A stretch of DNA of 64,000 nucleotides, taken from positions 18,044,501-18,108,500 of the forward strand of contig NC_079135.1 of the NCBI RefSeq assembly GCF_945859705.1, written 5' to 3'. How positions within the stretch are numbered: position 1 is the first letter of the stretch; the number at the start of each line of letters is the position of its first letter. The DNA is from Episyrphus balteatus. Lineage: Eukaryota > Arthropoda > Insecta > Diptera > Syrphidae. Of this stretch, positions 25,139-35,600 are shown one piece after another. The notes under the pieces were generated by a model. It was not told the DNA's origin. It saw only the letters and a list, made by a program, of their open reading frames with translations, and searched no databases. A program made the position numbers and the translations under genes.

Positions 25139-25435
25139 GTATTTTTATCATTATATTAATATTATTCTTTAATTTTTTTATAACAAACAAAAAAATTATA
25201 AACTTTCTAATTTTACAGCACAAAAAAAAAGAGAACCTTTTCCCATATTTCCCAATGTTTTTCCAATATTTTTTTTTACTACAAACAAAACACAAATCAA
25301 TTTTTTTTTTTACAAAACACAAAATTTATTTTAAGCTCATTTCTTTTTACAGATAGGATCGAAGATTAGACTAAAAAATTAATCAAAGTTCAAAAATTAA
25401 TTAATTTTTCGTTTTATTCAAATTCCAAATTCTAG
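25139..25435 (+). other. sls: sls intron 5
   Basis: 297 bp, T/A-rich. Two further acceptor-like sites (TTTTACAG at about 25218 and TTTTTACAG at about 25352) precede no usable reading frame. The acceptor at 25435 (AAATTCTAG) keeps the frame and is chosen. Confidence 0.75.
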
Positions 25436-25510
25436 GAATCGTAGGAACAAGGGATTACAGGAAACCAGAATGGGTCAGTCATATGGAGGAAATGCAAAAA
25501 GTCCTCAAAG
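25436..25510 (+). CDS. sls: sls exon 6: short conserved linker (GTRDYRKPEW)
   Basis: A 75-nt exon, phase 1 to phase 1 (acceptor ATTCTAG, donor CAAAG|GTAAGT). It encodes GIVGTRDYRKPEWVSHMEEM followed by QKVLK. I recognise this peptide as typical of the insect Sls protein between Ig domains, and it is one of the best identity clues in the window. It likely forms a short amphipathic helix linker. Confidence 0.85.
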
Positions 25511-26512
25511 GTAAGTTCAACCAAAAGAAAATCATAAAATGTGTAAATGTCCTATCTAAATCCTGGATATTATAACACTTTGTATCTGTCTCTCAATGTT
25601 TCTTATGTGTCAATATGTGTTTTAATCTCTGTCTTTTTAAACAAAAAAAAAAAAACCTAAACTATATAATGTTTATATGTCTTTTGTATAAACTTTAAAA
25701 ATGTGTCGTCCAAAAATCTGTCTCTATTTTAGGTTATATGTTCTAATCAATAAACAAAAAAAAAAAAATAAAACAAACAAAAAGCTCACTACCCATTCCT
25801 CCAACAGAAAGAGCTATTTTTTTTTATTTCCAAAACTCCAACAAAAAGTATACGCCATTATTATTTTTTAGTTTAATTTTATTTTTTAAACTTAAAATTT
25901 TATTTGATTTTTTAATTACAGAATTTTTATTTTTTTTTTTTTTTCAGTTAAAAGTAAAACTTTTTAATTTTCATTATTTTCATTTCTGCTTCATAAATAA
26001 CCCATTCACTCCTAAAAGTATACTTCAATATTTAAACAAAATGAAACAAAAATAAATTACTTTTGTTTAAATTGATTACAAAAAATGTTACAGAAATATT
26101 TTTGCAAATTCTTTTATGGAAATTAAAATTCATTTAGCAAAAAAAAAACACCTATAGTACTTCTATAAGCAGCTTCATCACTTATACCAAAAAAAAAACA
26201 CACTTAAACCTAATAAGCTTCTGTGATCTTGTCTTTTGTAACTAACATTTCTCTGGACTATAAATATTTATCTTCTGCCCTTCCTCCCTCAAAATAAATG
26301 GAAAATCTTTGAAAATATATCAAACCACACAATTTTCTCAACAACAACAAAAAAAAACAACACACACAATGTAAGTAAATGTCTCTATATTACTTCTGTC
26401 TTCAACTAAAAAAACGAAACTAATACACGAATCTTGTTCTGTGCACAAAAGTAGTAGAAGCTCAGCTAACATATTAATTTAATGCTTTATTGCTATTTAT
26501 AATTATTTGCAG
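25511..26512 (+). other. sls: sls intron 6
   Basis: About 1 kb of A/T-rich intron with many A and T runs. Nothing coding or repeated was recognised. Acceptor ATTATTTGCAG at 26512. Confidence 0.75.
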
Positions 26513-26617
26513 CTGCTAAATGCTCACCAACTTTTGTTTCGGAAATGAGAGATTGTCGCGCTGCTCTAGGCGAATCTGCTACATTTGAAGTACAATTTTC
26601 AGGAAATCCACATCCAG
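26513..26617 (+). CDS. sls: sls exon 7: N-terminal half of an Ig domain
   Basis: A 105-nt exon, phase 1 to phase 1 (acceptor TTATTTGCAG, donor CCAG|GTAATG). It encodes AAKCSPTFVSEMRDCRAALG and then ESATFEVQFSGNPHP, the A-to-C strands of an I-set Ig. The usual first cysteine position is valine (FEVQF). The domain is completed by exon 8 (DVQWYFND...), so the intron splits one Ig domain just before its core Trp. Confidence 0.87.
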
Positions 26618-27730
26618 GTAATGTAGTTAAAGAAGGATAATTCATCAGAAGAAATCTTAAGAAAGGTGGAAGTTACATGACATTTTATTTGTTTAAGTTC
26701 TGCTGGTAGTTCTTACTTCACAAAACAGCCGTTTTAAAAATGGCGCCCAACTGAAAACCAAAGAGTTTTTTTTCTATTCATTGATTTTGTAGTAATTTTT
26801 TCAAATAAGGACAGTTTTCCCCTCACAAAAGAATCACCAATTAGTGGTTAAGGAATCTGAAAACCATTTCTTTAAAATGGCGCCCAACTGAAAACAAAAA
26901 TAAACCTAAGATAGTTTCTTTGAAATGGCGCCCAACTAAAAAACAAGGTGATATTTCTACTTCCTAGAATTCGTATATGTTTCAAAAACTTAAAAATTCT
27001 ATCATCTCATAATACAATCTTCGTATAGTTGTCCATCAAACTAAATGAAAGTCACTTTAAAATGGCGCCCAATTGAAAACCAAAGAATTTTTTTTTCTTT
27101 TTCCTTGATTTTGCATTAATTTCATCAAATAAGTACAGTTTTCACCCCACAAAACGACCATCAATTTATTTTTAGGAAAGCTAAAAACATTTGCTTTAAA
27201 ATGGCTCCCAACGGAAAACAAAACAAAATTTTAGTATTTTCTTGATTTTCTTTAATCTTAAAACCAAGAAACCCTGTCTTTTTCTTTGATCTTGAACTTG
27301 CGAGTATTCAAAAATCAGAATTGTGCTTACAACAGAAAACAATATTAGTTACTAAAGCATACAATGTATCGGTTTATATGGCGCCCAATTGAAAACCAAA
27401 ACAATCAATCTTTAAAGATTTTTGACTTGATTCTTTTTAAACCCTGTTACAAATTGGCTTTCTAACTCCCGAATTAACATGCCTGTCTGTCAAAACTTTA
27501 AAATGTCTTAAATTGCGCCCAATGCAAAACAAGTATATTTTCTAGTTCTCTTAAAATGGCATAATGGCGTAACTTAACTACCACAGCATTAAAAAAAAAA
27601 GGAACTAAATAAATGTCCATGTAACTTTCAACACTTTTTTCTGTGTTGCCCACTAGCGGCAATCTGTCGAAAAAAAAAAAAATTGCTCTATGAAATTAAA
27701 CAACGAGACCAAAAATTATTTATCTACTAG
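26618..27730 (+). other. sls: sls intron 7 with recurring TGGCGCCCAACT motif
   Basis: About 1.1 kb. It is dominated by a repeat family described separately at 26730-27530. Acceptor TTATCTACTAG at 27730. Confidence 0.75.
26730..27530 (+). repeat. Irregular repeat with AAAATGGCGCCCAACTGAAAAC motif core (TGGCGCCCAACT)
   Basis: The core TGGCGCCCAACTGAAAAC or a close variant occurs near 26741, 26878, 26926, 27063, 27202 (TGGCTCCCAACGG), 27379 and, more decayed, 27513. Two longer stretches (about 26732-26905 and 27054-27225) align along their length, including TTGATTTTG, CAAATAAG-ACAGTTTTC and CCCACAAAA segments. This suggests duplication of a unit of about 170 bp followed by decay. A lone copy of the core also lies in intron 3 at 24407. 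The core resembles the tRNA-Lys-type primer binding site of gypsy-like retroelements, but no LTR or gag/pol accompanies it. Confidence 0.65.
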
Positions 27731-28827
27731 ATGTTCAATGGTACTTCAATGACGTACAACTTCGTGATTCTGATAAATACCGTATTGTCATCGAGGAGAG
27801 TACTTCAACACTAACAATTCTCAATGTAACAGATGAAGACAAAGGCTATTATATTTGTAAAATTATCAATGAAATTGCTATCAATCTGACACGTGCCAAA
27901 TTTGACATATGTTCGGTATCTCAAAAGCAAGTTATGGAAACGTCAAAACAAAAGAAATTCGTTACGAAAAAGAAACTCATTCGAAAGACTGGTGGTATTA
28001 AGAGACCACCAATTGTACCAGAACCATATTCAACAACATCAGTAGAAAGTACACCTCCTCCAACACCTCGACCAGTGCCTGAAGTGACAGTTGAAGTAAT
28101 TAAAGTTAGACAACCTGTTTCGGTGTTGGTCGAACAATCGGGAGTTTCTGAAGTACAAATTGTCAAAGATCGTAAAGAAGCTGATGCTGAATTATTACGA
28201 TCTGAAGTCAAAATTGAAACACAAGAAGTTGCTGAAACTGAATTAAAGACAGAAGTTAAAATTGAAAAAGAAGAAATATCACAAACAACTTCTACCACAA
28301 CAACAACAACATCAACAACTATTAAAAAAGTTGAATCAATTGAAATTACCGAAACAGTGAAGATAATTCGTCAGAAAATCTCACAAAAATCCATCACACA
28401 AGAAGATGTTTTGACACTGAAGAAACACGAAGAAGTCAATTGGATATTGACTTCAATTGAAGCTGAAACATTTGGTGCTGGTGAAGCAGCACTTCGTGAT
28501 TTAGCAACAATTGGATTGTTGTTGAGATATGGTGTTACAATTAGTGAAATTATTTACATGTATGAAGAAGATATATTTATTTCACTGAAGAAACCCGAAT
28601 CACAATCAGCATTGGTGACATTGGTCGAAAGAATGGGTCATGATAATTTGATAACGATAATATTGAGTGAAAGTTCAACAGAAGATGAATCAATATTAGC
28701 TGCAACTGTTGGATTTAAGGCATTCATTAGAATGATTGAGACGTGTGAGATTACCATTGAAGAAGTTATTAGGAAATTTGTTCGTGAAGATTTCATTGTA
28801 CAAGATTGGAAGATATCAACGAAAGAG
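27731..28827 (+). CDS. sls: sls exon 8: rest of an Ig domain, Thr/Pro-rich linker, predicted helical domain
   Basis: 365 codons plus the two completing bases, phase 1 to phase 0. It starts with the second half of an Ig domain (DVQWYFND, DKGYYICKIIN), then a basic stretch, a Pro/Thr linker (STPPPTPRPVPEV), a charged segment and a Thr run. Residues of about 215-360 look like a compact all-helical domain: EEVNWILTSIEAETFGAGEA, a LRDLATIGLLLRYGVTISEI segment, LVTLVERMGHDNLITIIL and MIETCEITIEEVIRKFV. This differs sharply from the PEVK and Ig sequence around it. I know no named domain for it. The donor is a weak point: AAAGAG|GTTTGG is a poor match, but exon 9 needs exactly this phase. Reading through would add 16 residues and stop at 28876. 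Confidence 0.8.
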
Positions 28828-29070
28828 GTTTGGAAAATAGAAATAAGTTACTTGAGTGTTTTCTTTTTTTTTTATTAAGAAGTGATGTGAGTTCTCAAAA
28901 ACCTTATTTAAAGGGCCATTGGTCCCTTGGTGAATATGCGATTTATCACTTTTTCATTTCCATGCACAATGTGAGCATTTGCACATTTATAAAATGAACA
29001 GAAATACAAAAAATATTTCAGCAATCTTTCGTTAAGTTTTGGCTTAGCATCTTGTTTCTGAATAAAATTT

Positions 29071-29315
29071 CGCACCCCCGGTGGAACAACGACGTAAGTG
29101 CAAATTTTGAATTTTCTGAGTTAAGTATGCCATAGTTCCAAGAAAAGGTATTTCCTTCCGATGAAACAAAGACCCAATTGAAAATGTTCTATTTGTATCC
29201 AGGGGGCAGAAATGTATTTGGACCGTTACATTGTTTTCAAACGTTTTCAAAATGTTTAATCTCGTTTTCTGAAGAATCAACATTTTTGCACTTACGTGCA
29301 CCCACCGGGGGTGCG
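29071..29315. mobile_element. 245-bp inverted-repeat element (CGCACCCCCGGTGG termini)
   Basis: CGCACCCCCGGTGG at 29071 is mirrored as CCACCGGGGGTGCG ending at 29315. The arms continue inward with CGTAAGTGCAAA-like matches (29091-29103 and the complement near 29286-29297) after a short mismatch. ATTT stands on both outer sides, a possible short target duplication. The GC-rich ends contrast with the AT-rich intron. It has no coding capacity and is probably a MITE of unknown family. Confidence 0.55.
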
Positions 29316-29773
29316 ATTTGATATCATGTAAATTCATAATTCTTAGTTTCGTTAAGTTTTATCTCACTGTCTTAAAAATTATTTTTTTATTTTAGTAAAA
29401 AAAAAAAGTTATCAGTTTTGTCTAGTCATCAATATTAGGACACAATGCATACTTCTCAATTTCATTGTTAAAATTATTACAAAAAATAGATTATATACAA
29501 AACATTTTTCAGTTTCGTTAAGTTCTTTTTAACTTACCGTCAATGTTCATTGTCACAGGTATTTCACACGTTTAATTTGTGACATCTTGTGCAGTTTCCC
29601 ATTTAATTTTATGGAAGTTAGGATGAGATGTCGTGCCGGAGATCAGAATTCATCGAGATTGTTTAGAATTCTAATACACCTTTAACAAACCGTTTTTTCG
29701 GGGATACCGCTTGAAAGTCACCGGAAATGTCACACTCACCAATAAGGAACATCAAGTTTGAGGTTTTGCAATA

Positions 29774-30056
29774 CATAGAAAAAAAAAAAACGTAGTCAAT
29801 ATATCATAGGTATATCGTCGGTAGTCAACATGAAAAAACAGCGAAATTGTCATATTGAATACCAAAATAGTTTTTTAGATGAACGGACCCGAAAATTACA
29901 ACTTGTTAGTCATTTTCGGTAGTTGTCATATCGACTACCCAAAGATGTCAAATTTAATAACAAAAGTTGTCATGTTGACTGCAGAAGTTGCAATCTTAAT
30001 TGGCTGAAAATTCACTAAATAACTGTCGTCAATATGACAGCTCTGTTATTTCTGTG
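29774..30056. mobile_element. 283-bp MITE-like element (CAYAGAAA termini, TA flanks)
   Basis: The left end CATAGAAAAA at 29774 and the right end TATTTCTGTG at 30056 form a short imperfect inverted repeat, with TA on both sides (29772-29773 and 30057-30058). The interior contains repeated TGTCATATTGACTAC-like words in both orientations. The termini resemble the CACCGAAAA ends of the 770-bp elements in intron 1, so they may belong to related TA-targeting families. Confidence 0.5.
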
Positions 30057-30159
30057 TATAGTGACAAAGCTATAAAAGAGTCTTCCTGTTAGTTGTTTTG
30101 TGTCGTTGAATTTTTTCCCACTAAGTTTTTTTTTTCATTAGGTGTGCCCTATTGTACAT

Positions 30160-31215
30160 TTCAGAGTACCTTTTGGGTTTCCAAAATGTAAAGTACTTCT
30201 AAAAAGAACAATTTGTTTTTCAAAAAGTTCAGTAGTTCTCAAAGGAACCTGCTATGGACCAAATTTTTCAGTAGTTCCAAAAAGAAATTTTGGGGTCTGA
30301 GTATTTCAGATGTTCCAAAAAGTACGTTTTGTAATCCCAATAGTTTAGTAGTTCTTTAAAGTACACAAAAGTTCCAAATAACTCATTAGTTCTAAAAATG
30401 TAGTAATTAAAAATCATGGTATAAAAAGACAAGGTATGATCATTAGAGCCGCCATCTTACAAAATGGGGTAATAAGGTTTTGACGTTTAATTTAGCAAAG
30501 TCAAAAGCAACAACAATTTTCAAGACAAATTTGCTTACAACAACAATTTCAATGGGCAGCTGTCAAAACCTTAAGTAGCCATTTTTAAGTTTTGACAGTT
30601 CTCGATACAGAGTTTTTTCTAATGATCATACCTTCTCTTTTTATACCATGATTAAAAATAACTCGTAGTGCAACTAGTTTAGTACTTTTAAAAAAATACC
30701 ATTTATGGTTCCAATATTTTAGTATTTTTATTTAAAAAAAGAATAGTTTTAAAAAAAATTGTTCTTGAATGTACCTTTTGCTGTCCAAATATTTCAAAAT
30801 TTCTAAAAAATACCTTTTATGGTCCAAATAGTTCAATAGTTCTCTAAAGTACCATTGTTAGTCTAAATTGTTCTTAAAAGTACATTTGCTGGTCTGATTA
30901 GTTCAGATGTTCCAAAAAGTACATTTTGGTTATCCAAACAGTAGTTCTAAAAAGATACTTTGTGGTTGAAGTTGTTTAGTACCTAGTTCTAAGAATCACT
31001 GGTGGTTCATATATTCCAATAGTGCTTAAAAGTACCTGTTGTGGTCCAAATAGTTGATTAGTTCTAAAAATTACCCTTTACTGTCACTGAGAAGTTCTAA
31101 AAAAAATACCTTTTATGGTTCAAATATTTCAGTAATTCCAAAAGGTTCTTTTCTTTGTCCAAGAGATCAGCAGTTCTAAAATAAAAAGTACTTTTTGTGG
31201 TCCAAATTGTTATGT
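30160..31215 (+). repeat. Degenerate minisatellite of about 39 bp
   Basis: The unit is roughly TAGTTCTAAAAAGTACCTTT followed by TGTGGTCCAAATAGTTCAG. It recurs with many changes and small indels (periods of 38 and 39 are countable around 30236-30350) from about 30160 to 31215. I estimate about 20 recognisable units. The array is broken by the element at 30414-30651. There is no coding frame. Confidence 0.75.
30414..30651. mobile_element. 238-bp TIR element inserted in the minisatellite
   Basis: The ends TCATGGTATAAAAAG and CTTTTTATACCATGA are perfect complements. The inner arms also pair (AGGTATGATCATTAGA against TCTAATGATCATACC). The element is flanked by a direct TTAAAAA on each side (30407-30413 and 30652-30658), a likely 7-8 bp target duplication, which would suit a hAT-like or similar cut-and-paste family. 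It has no coding content. It interrupts the 39-bp array, so it is younger than the array. Confidence 0.7.
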
Positions 31216-31532
31216 GGTAGTTCGACTTCAAATTGAGGTTCACAAGTATTTGACGTCTGAGCATTGACCTCGATTAAATGATGGTGTTTTATCGCCAAGA
31301 TTTGTAGGAAGATTTTCTCCGGGTGAAATTGTCTTTCTTAGCAGTAAATTAGACTTTTTATCAGATACATCTTTTATGGCAAACTTTGAAGAATCTGCAA
31401 AGAGAACAAACAAAGGATGAAAAACCAAAGGCTAAACTTCTAAAAAGGAAAACATTCAAGCATCTTTTCTTGTAGACTGATAACAATATAAAAATAAACA
31501 AAAACTAACAAAAATTATTTTTGAAAATGTAG

Positions 31533-31593
31533 CGAGTGGTAGAAACATCACAAGTTATTGACTCAAATGTAGCGTTAACACATATTAAAGTCG
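31533..31593 (+). CDS. sls: sls exon 9: 20-codon phase-switch exon
   Basis: 61 nt between AAAATGTAG and GTCG|GTATGT, phase 0 to phase 1. It encodes RVVETSQVIDSNVALTHIKV. The acceptor tract is weak, but the exon is the only one found that converts the phase-0 end of exon 8 to the phase-1 start required by exons 10 and 11, and it is open in exactly that frame. Exons 8 and 9 must therefore act as a coupled pair. Confidence 0.65.
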
Positions 31594-31723
31594 GTATGTA
31601 TAAAAACAAACTTTTAACATTTTTAAAAACGAAAATGATGTAAATATTTTGTTTATTATTTTTTTTTTTTTTTTGCTTTCATGCTTACTTCAAAAAACGC
31701 TTTTCAAATAAAACTAACAACAG

Positions 31724-31812
31724 CGCAAACATACATTGAAGAAACAACAATTGTAGCTGTTGAAGGTGTGAGCGCTGAACAATATTTAGAAATAGATCCC
31801 GATGAACAATAA
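31724..31812 (+). CDS. sls: sls exon 10: composite internal/terminal exon with alternative C-terminus
   Basis: The acceptor AACTAACAACAG opens a phase-1 exon encoding AQTYIEETTIVAVE. At 31766 a donor-like GAAG|GTGTGAG would give a phase-1 exit into exon 11. If it is not used, translation continues GVSAEQYLEIDPDEQ and stops at TAA (31810-31812), followed by about 150 bases and two AATAAA signals. The acidic C-terminal tail looks like real coding sequence rather than random intron. In Drosophila, intermediate Sls isoforms that end before the long spring region are known in flight muscle. A stop here, after PEVK-1 and the Ig group but before the tandem-repeat region, would produce such an isoform. 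Confidence 0.65.
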
Positions 31813-31980
31813 AACTAAAAAAAAAACTCAAAACTAATAATATACAAAAATATTCCAAAGATGTACAACTTAGCCAACGCTTTTCGCCTGCGCAGTGTTC
31901 TGTTGTCATATAAGCAAGCTTTAAGAAATTAAAAAATATATATATATACAATTAATCAATAAACCTATAAATAAACCCTC
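31813..31980 (+). terminator. sls: Putative 3' UTR and polyadenylation signals after the exon 10 stop
   Basis: AATAAA at 31958-31963 and again at 31970-31975, about 150 bases after the TAA. They support a real transcript end here, although AATAAA is common in AT-rich DNA. Confidence 0.5.
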
Positions 31981-32677
31981 TCTTCCTATAAATAAGACTA
32001 ATATTTATATATCCAACACAAAAAAAAACTTATAAACAAACAGCACTAATCTATAACTGCCTAAGTATCCTCCTGACTACGAACTTTAACTACGAAATTG
32101 ATCGACAAATGTCAAAAATACTGACATTCTGATTTATGATGAAGAGAATTTTTCAAGAGAATGACTCATTCTTACGAAGAGAGTTAAAAGCTAAGAGAGA
32201 AGTAAATGTAAGATAGTCAGGAGGTTTAATAACTGCTTTAAGCTATGAACATTTTAAAAGGAATTTGAGTTATATAAATAATTTTTAAATATTTTTAAGT
32301 CTTCAAACTTAAATCAGCTCATCGAAACAATTGAGGTAAGAACTTCACTCGCTAAATTGTCAATATTTGTTCTGCTTCTTTTTTCTTATATCGTAAAAGT
32401 TCTGTTTGTTTTTGTGTTTTATCATAATAAATGTTTTTTCTTATCAAAAAAAAATCGTATAAAAAAACAAAACAGCATTATACTGATCATCTTGTCAACT
32501 GTCAACTGTGTGTTGTTGTGTCAACAAACCAAATGAAAAAAAAAAAAATGCCGTGTAAAAATATGCCAACTAAAAAAAAAAACAACCTACAAAAATCCTT
32601 TCCATATTTTTATGACAAAAAAAGAAAATAACTAACACACAACTATACATTCTAAAATACTTACATTACATTCGCAG
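31813..32677 (+). other. sls: Region between exon 10 stop and exon 11
   Basis: Intron for transcripts that use the 31766 donor, or 3' UTR and downstream DNA for those that stop. It is AT-rich, with no repeat family recognised. The acceptor TACATTCGCAG at 32677 opens exon 11. Confidence 0.65.
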
Positions 32678-35600
32678 AAACTACAACAACATCAACAACA
32701 ATTGTTGAAGAACAACAACATGTACAACTACAACAAGAACAACAGGAACAAAAGGATATTAAAATCACTAAAAAGGATAAAACAAGGAAAACCAAAACTA
32801 TCAAAAAACAACAAGAACAACAAGAAATTATCGTTCAAGAACAACAAACAATTATTTCTGACATTAAACAAATTAAACAACAACAACAATTTATAACAGA
32901 ACAAACAACAACAACTGTTCAACAAGAAGAAATCAATGTTCTCGAACCAATTACAAATCAAACAGTTCAAAGTTTAACCGACTTTGAACAACCACAACCA
33001 GTTCAAACATTACCTAGCACAATACCTATTGAGACACCTGTCATTGGGGAAGAAGTTCAATATGCTCAGCTGTCAACTGACACACCATCATCGGTGAAAG
33101 CCGATACACAAATTGTTCCACAAAAAATTTTGACAGTTCAAGAAGAATTGATACCGAATGAACGTGAAGATGAACGATTGCGTATCGTGAGGGAACATGT
33201 GCAAGAAGTTGTTGAAACAAACATACCTAAAGAGGCACTGCGTGCTGCTGAAGTGACAGAAGTTGAAACCGGTGAAAGCTTGGGGGATAAGGTTGTCAAA
33301 CCAGTAACGGCTGAGGCAAGTGCTATGCCTCGCAGTGACTTGTTACAATCTCTTATCGTTGAAAAGGCTCTGATTGAAGATTCGGTAAAAGACTTACCCA
33401 AAGATAAAACTTCAGAACAAAAAGCAAGTCTTGACATATTACCTTTACAATCTCAAGATAACTTTGAGGTTACACCTGGAATTTCGGAAACAACTTTCGA
33501 AGGTCAACCGAAGCCTAGACAAACTGTCAAGGCCGAAGAAGTCTTCACTACTCACAAAAGTGTTGAAGTCACTAAAGTCGATGAGAGTGAGTCCATTGGA
33601 AAACCTATCGAAAAACCAACAGAAATTCTTCAACATCTTGATTCAAAGATTCTTCTTAATGAGCCTTTAGAGATTTCCGAAACTATTGCTGAAGATAAAC
33701 CTTCGAAATATTATGCAGAAGTCATTGTACCCACTGAATCTGCAACTGAAAACCTCGTGGAGAATAGAATATATGTGTCTGAAGAGACAACCTTAGTTGA
33801 TAGGGAATCTGAATTACCAACGGAGAAATTAGCGACCAAATCAATAGCTCACATTGAAGTTACCGAAAATATTCCTCTTGAAATAAGTGAAACTATTCTA
33901 AGAGATTCTGAAGATAAGCTAGCTGAAGATAAGAAAGCTCCATCATTCCAAGCTAAGGATTCTCTTGTTCTACAAGAAAATATTGTATCTTCAGAAATCG
34001 TTGATACTCAAAGTCCAACAGATGAAAAAATTGTAACTTTGGATGATTTCAAAGAAGCTTCACTACAAGTTATCGAACAAGTTCATCTTGATTCGCAATT
34101 TGTCATAACTCAAGAAACATCAACCGATTTGATTGTTGAAGATAAGAAGACAACTCTCCTAACAGCTTCAGAAAAATTCAATGGATTACCAACAAGTGAA
34201 GTTGAAGAACAATTTATTGCTGAAGAACCTGCAACTTTTGAAAGTCCTACCGAAGTTTCTTCAAAAGCTAAGAAAACTATTTCACCACATGAAGCATACG
34301 TGACATCTGAAGAAGCACCTCTTAATACAACAACAGATGTTGAATATTCTCAACCAAAGAAAGAAAAAGGAAGATCTGAGGTTGATACACGTGATGCACC
34401 CGAAGTTAGTGAAGTGGAGTTCCATGAAAAAGAAAAAGAATGGAAACAACCCTCACAACCGATTTCTGAAAAAGCTTCAGCTCAATTTGAGCTTCAAGCT
34501 CCACTTAATATTGAACATATCATAACTGGTGACTTGGAAAAAGAATTACCTAGCTTAGAAAAGCCTGAAGAGCATAAGGCCAATCAATCGAATATTTACT
34601 CCGATTTCAAGGCCGCTCTAACTGAAGAAGTTCAACATGAACTGAAGACCGATTTGTTGGACCAGGAAAAACCAAGTCAAGCTGAAGCCAAGGGATTATT
34701 CGATGGTGTAACTGTAAGTGAAACCTATCAACAAAATATCTTCGAAAGCACTGATAAGCTTGAAGTTAACAAGACTCCGAAATCGATGACATCTCAAACT
34801 GTTATCGATGTCAGTGAGTCATTGAAGATCACAGAAGTTATGTTCAATGAAGCTGAAACTGAAATGACACCAGCTGAAAAGCCACAAGAACAAAAGGTAG
34901 CTCCATCGATATCAGATAAAAACCAATCACTTGAAGTATCTAATTTACAAGTCTATCAAACAGTAGACTTTGTCGAAGATTTGAAGCCTGACTTAAACCA
35001 AGCCCATTTGGCACTGTCTGAACTTGTTGGCCAGAATATTAGCCAGCAAGAAATTTTAGATCAAATAACTGATCTTCAATTAGAACCTCAACCAAAAGAT
35101 CATGTTGCTGAAGGTCTAATTGATTTATTGCAACCTGTTGAAGTCAGTTCATCGCTGCTTCATGAAAAAGAAGATGATTTAAGCTTACCAGCGACATTGG
35201 AAGCACGAGAAGCTAAATTAGTTCAAGTATCAGGTTTAACTGTTGCCAGTACTGATTTGGCAGAAACAAGTGAAGCAGTGTCTGATGTTGCTGAGAAACC
35301 AACCAGTGATTTGCAAAATGCACAAGTTTTACTAAATACTCTCTCCACAGCTTTACAGTCACAAACAGGAACTTTAGAAGGTACTGAAGACTTCCAACAA
35401 CAACCAACAGCTTTAACTAAAATCTCAAAGATCGATATTATTTCAAACCTTACACAAATCGAAGTTACAACAATGGAAACATCCGATAAGGAGAAAGCTT
35501 TCAAATCTCCAGCCCAGGCAGTTTCAGAATCAGCTGAAATTCGTCTCTCTGACACTAAAAAATCAGCAATTGTAAGTGAAACCAGTGCTGTCGAAAGTAC

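Larger units (their letters stand above)
28828..31532 (+). other. sls: sls intron 8, rich in small mobile elements
   Basis: 2.7 kb with an inverted-repeat element (29071-29315), a TA-flanked MITE-like element (29774-30056) and a degenerate 39-bp minisatellite (30160-31215) that is itself interrupted by another small element (30414-30651). The acceptor at 31532 (GAAAATGTAG) has a weak pyrimidine tract. No other coding content was recognised. Confidence 0.7.

Noticed and set aside
26741..27390. LTR retroelement with primer binding site TGGCGCCCAAC
   Set aside because: No LTR pair, polypurine tract or gag/pol frame nearby, and the word repeats many times, unlike a single primer site.
28828..28878. 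Read-through end of exon 8 (VWKIEISYLSV...) as the true C-terminus
   Set aside because: The added residues end in a run of Phe from a T tract, typical of intron sequence, and exon 9 continues the frame in the right phase. Kept only as a possible minor isoform.
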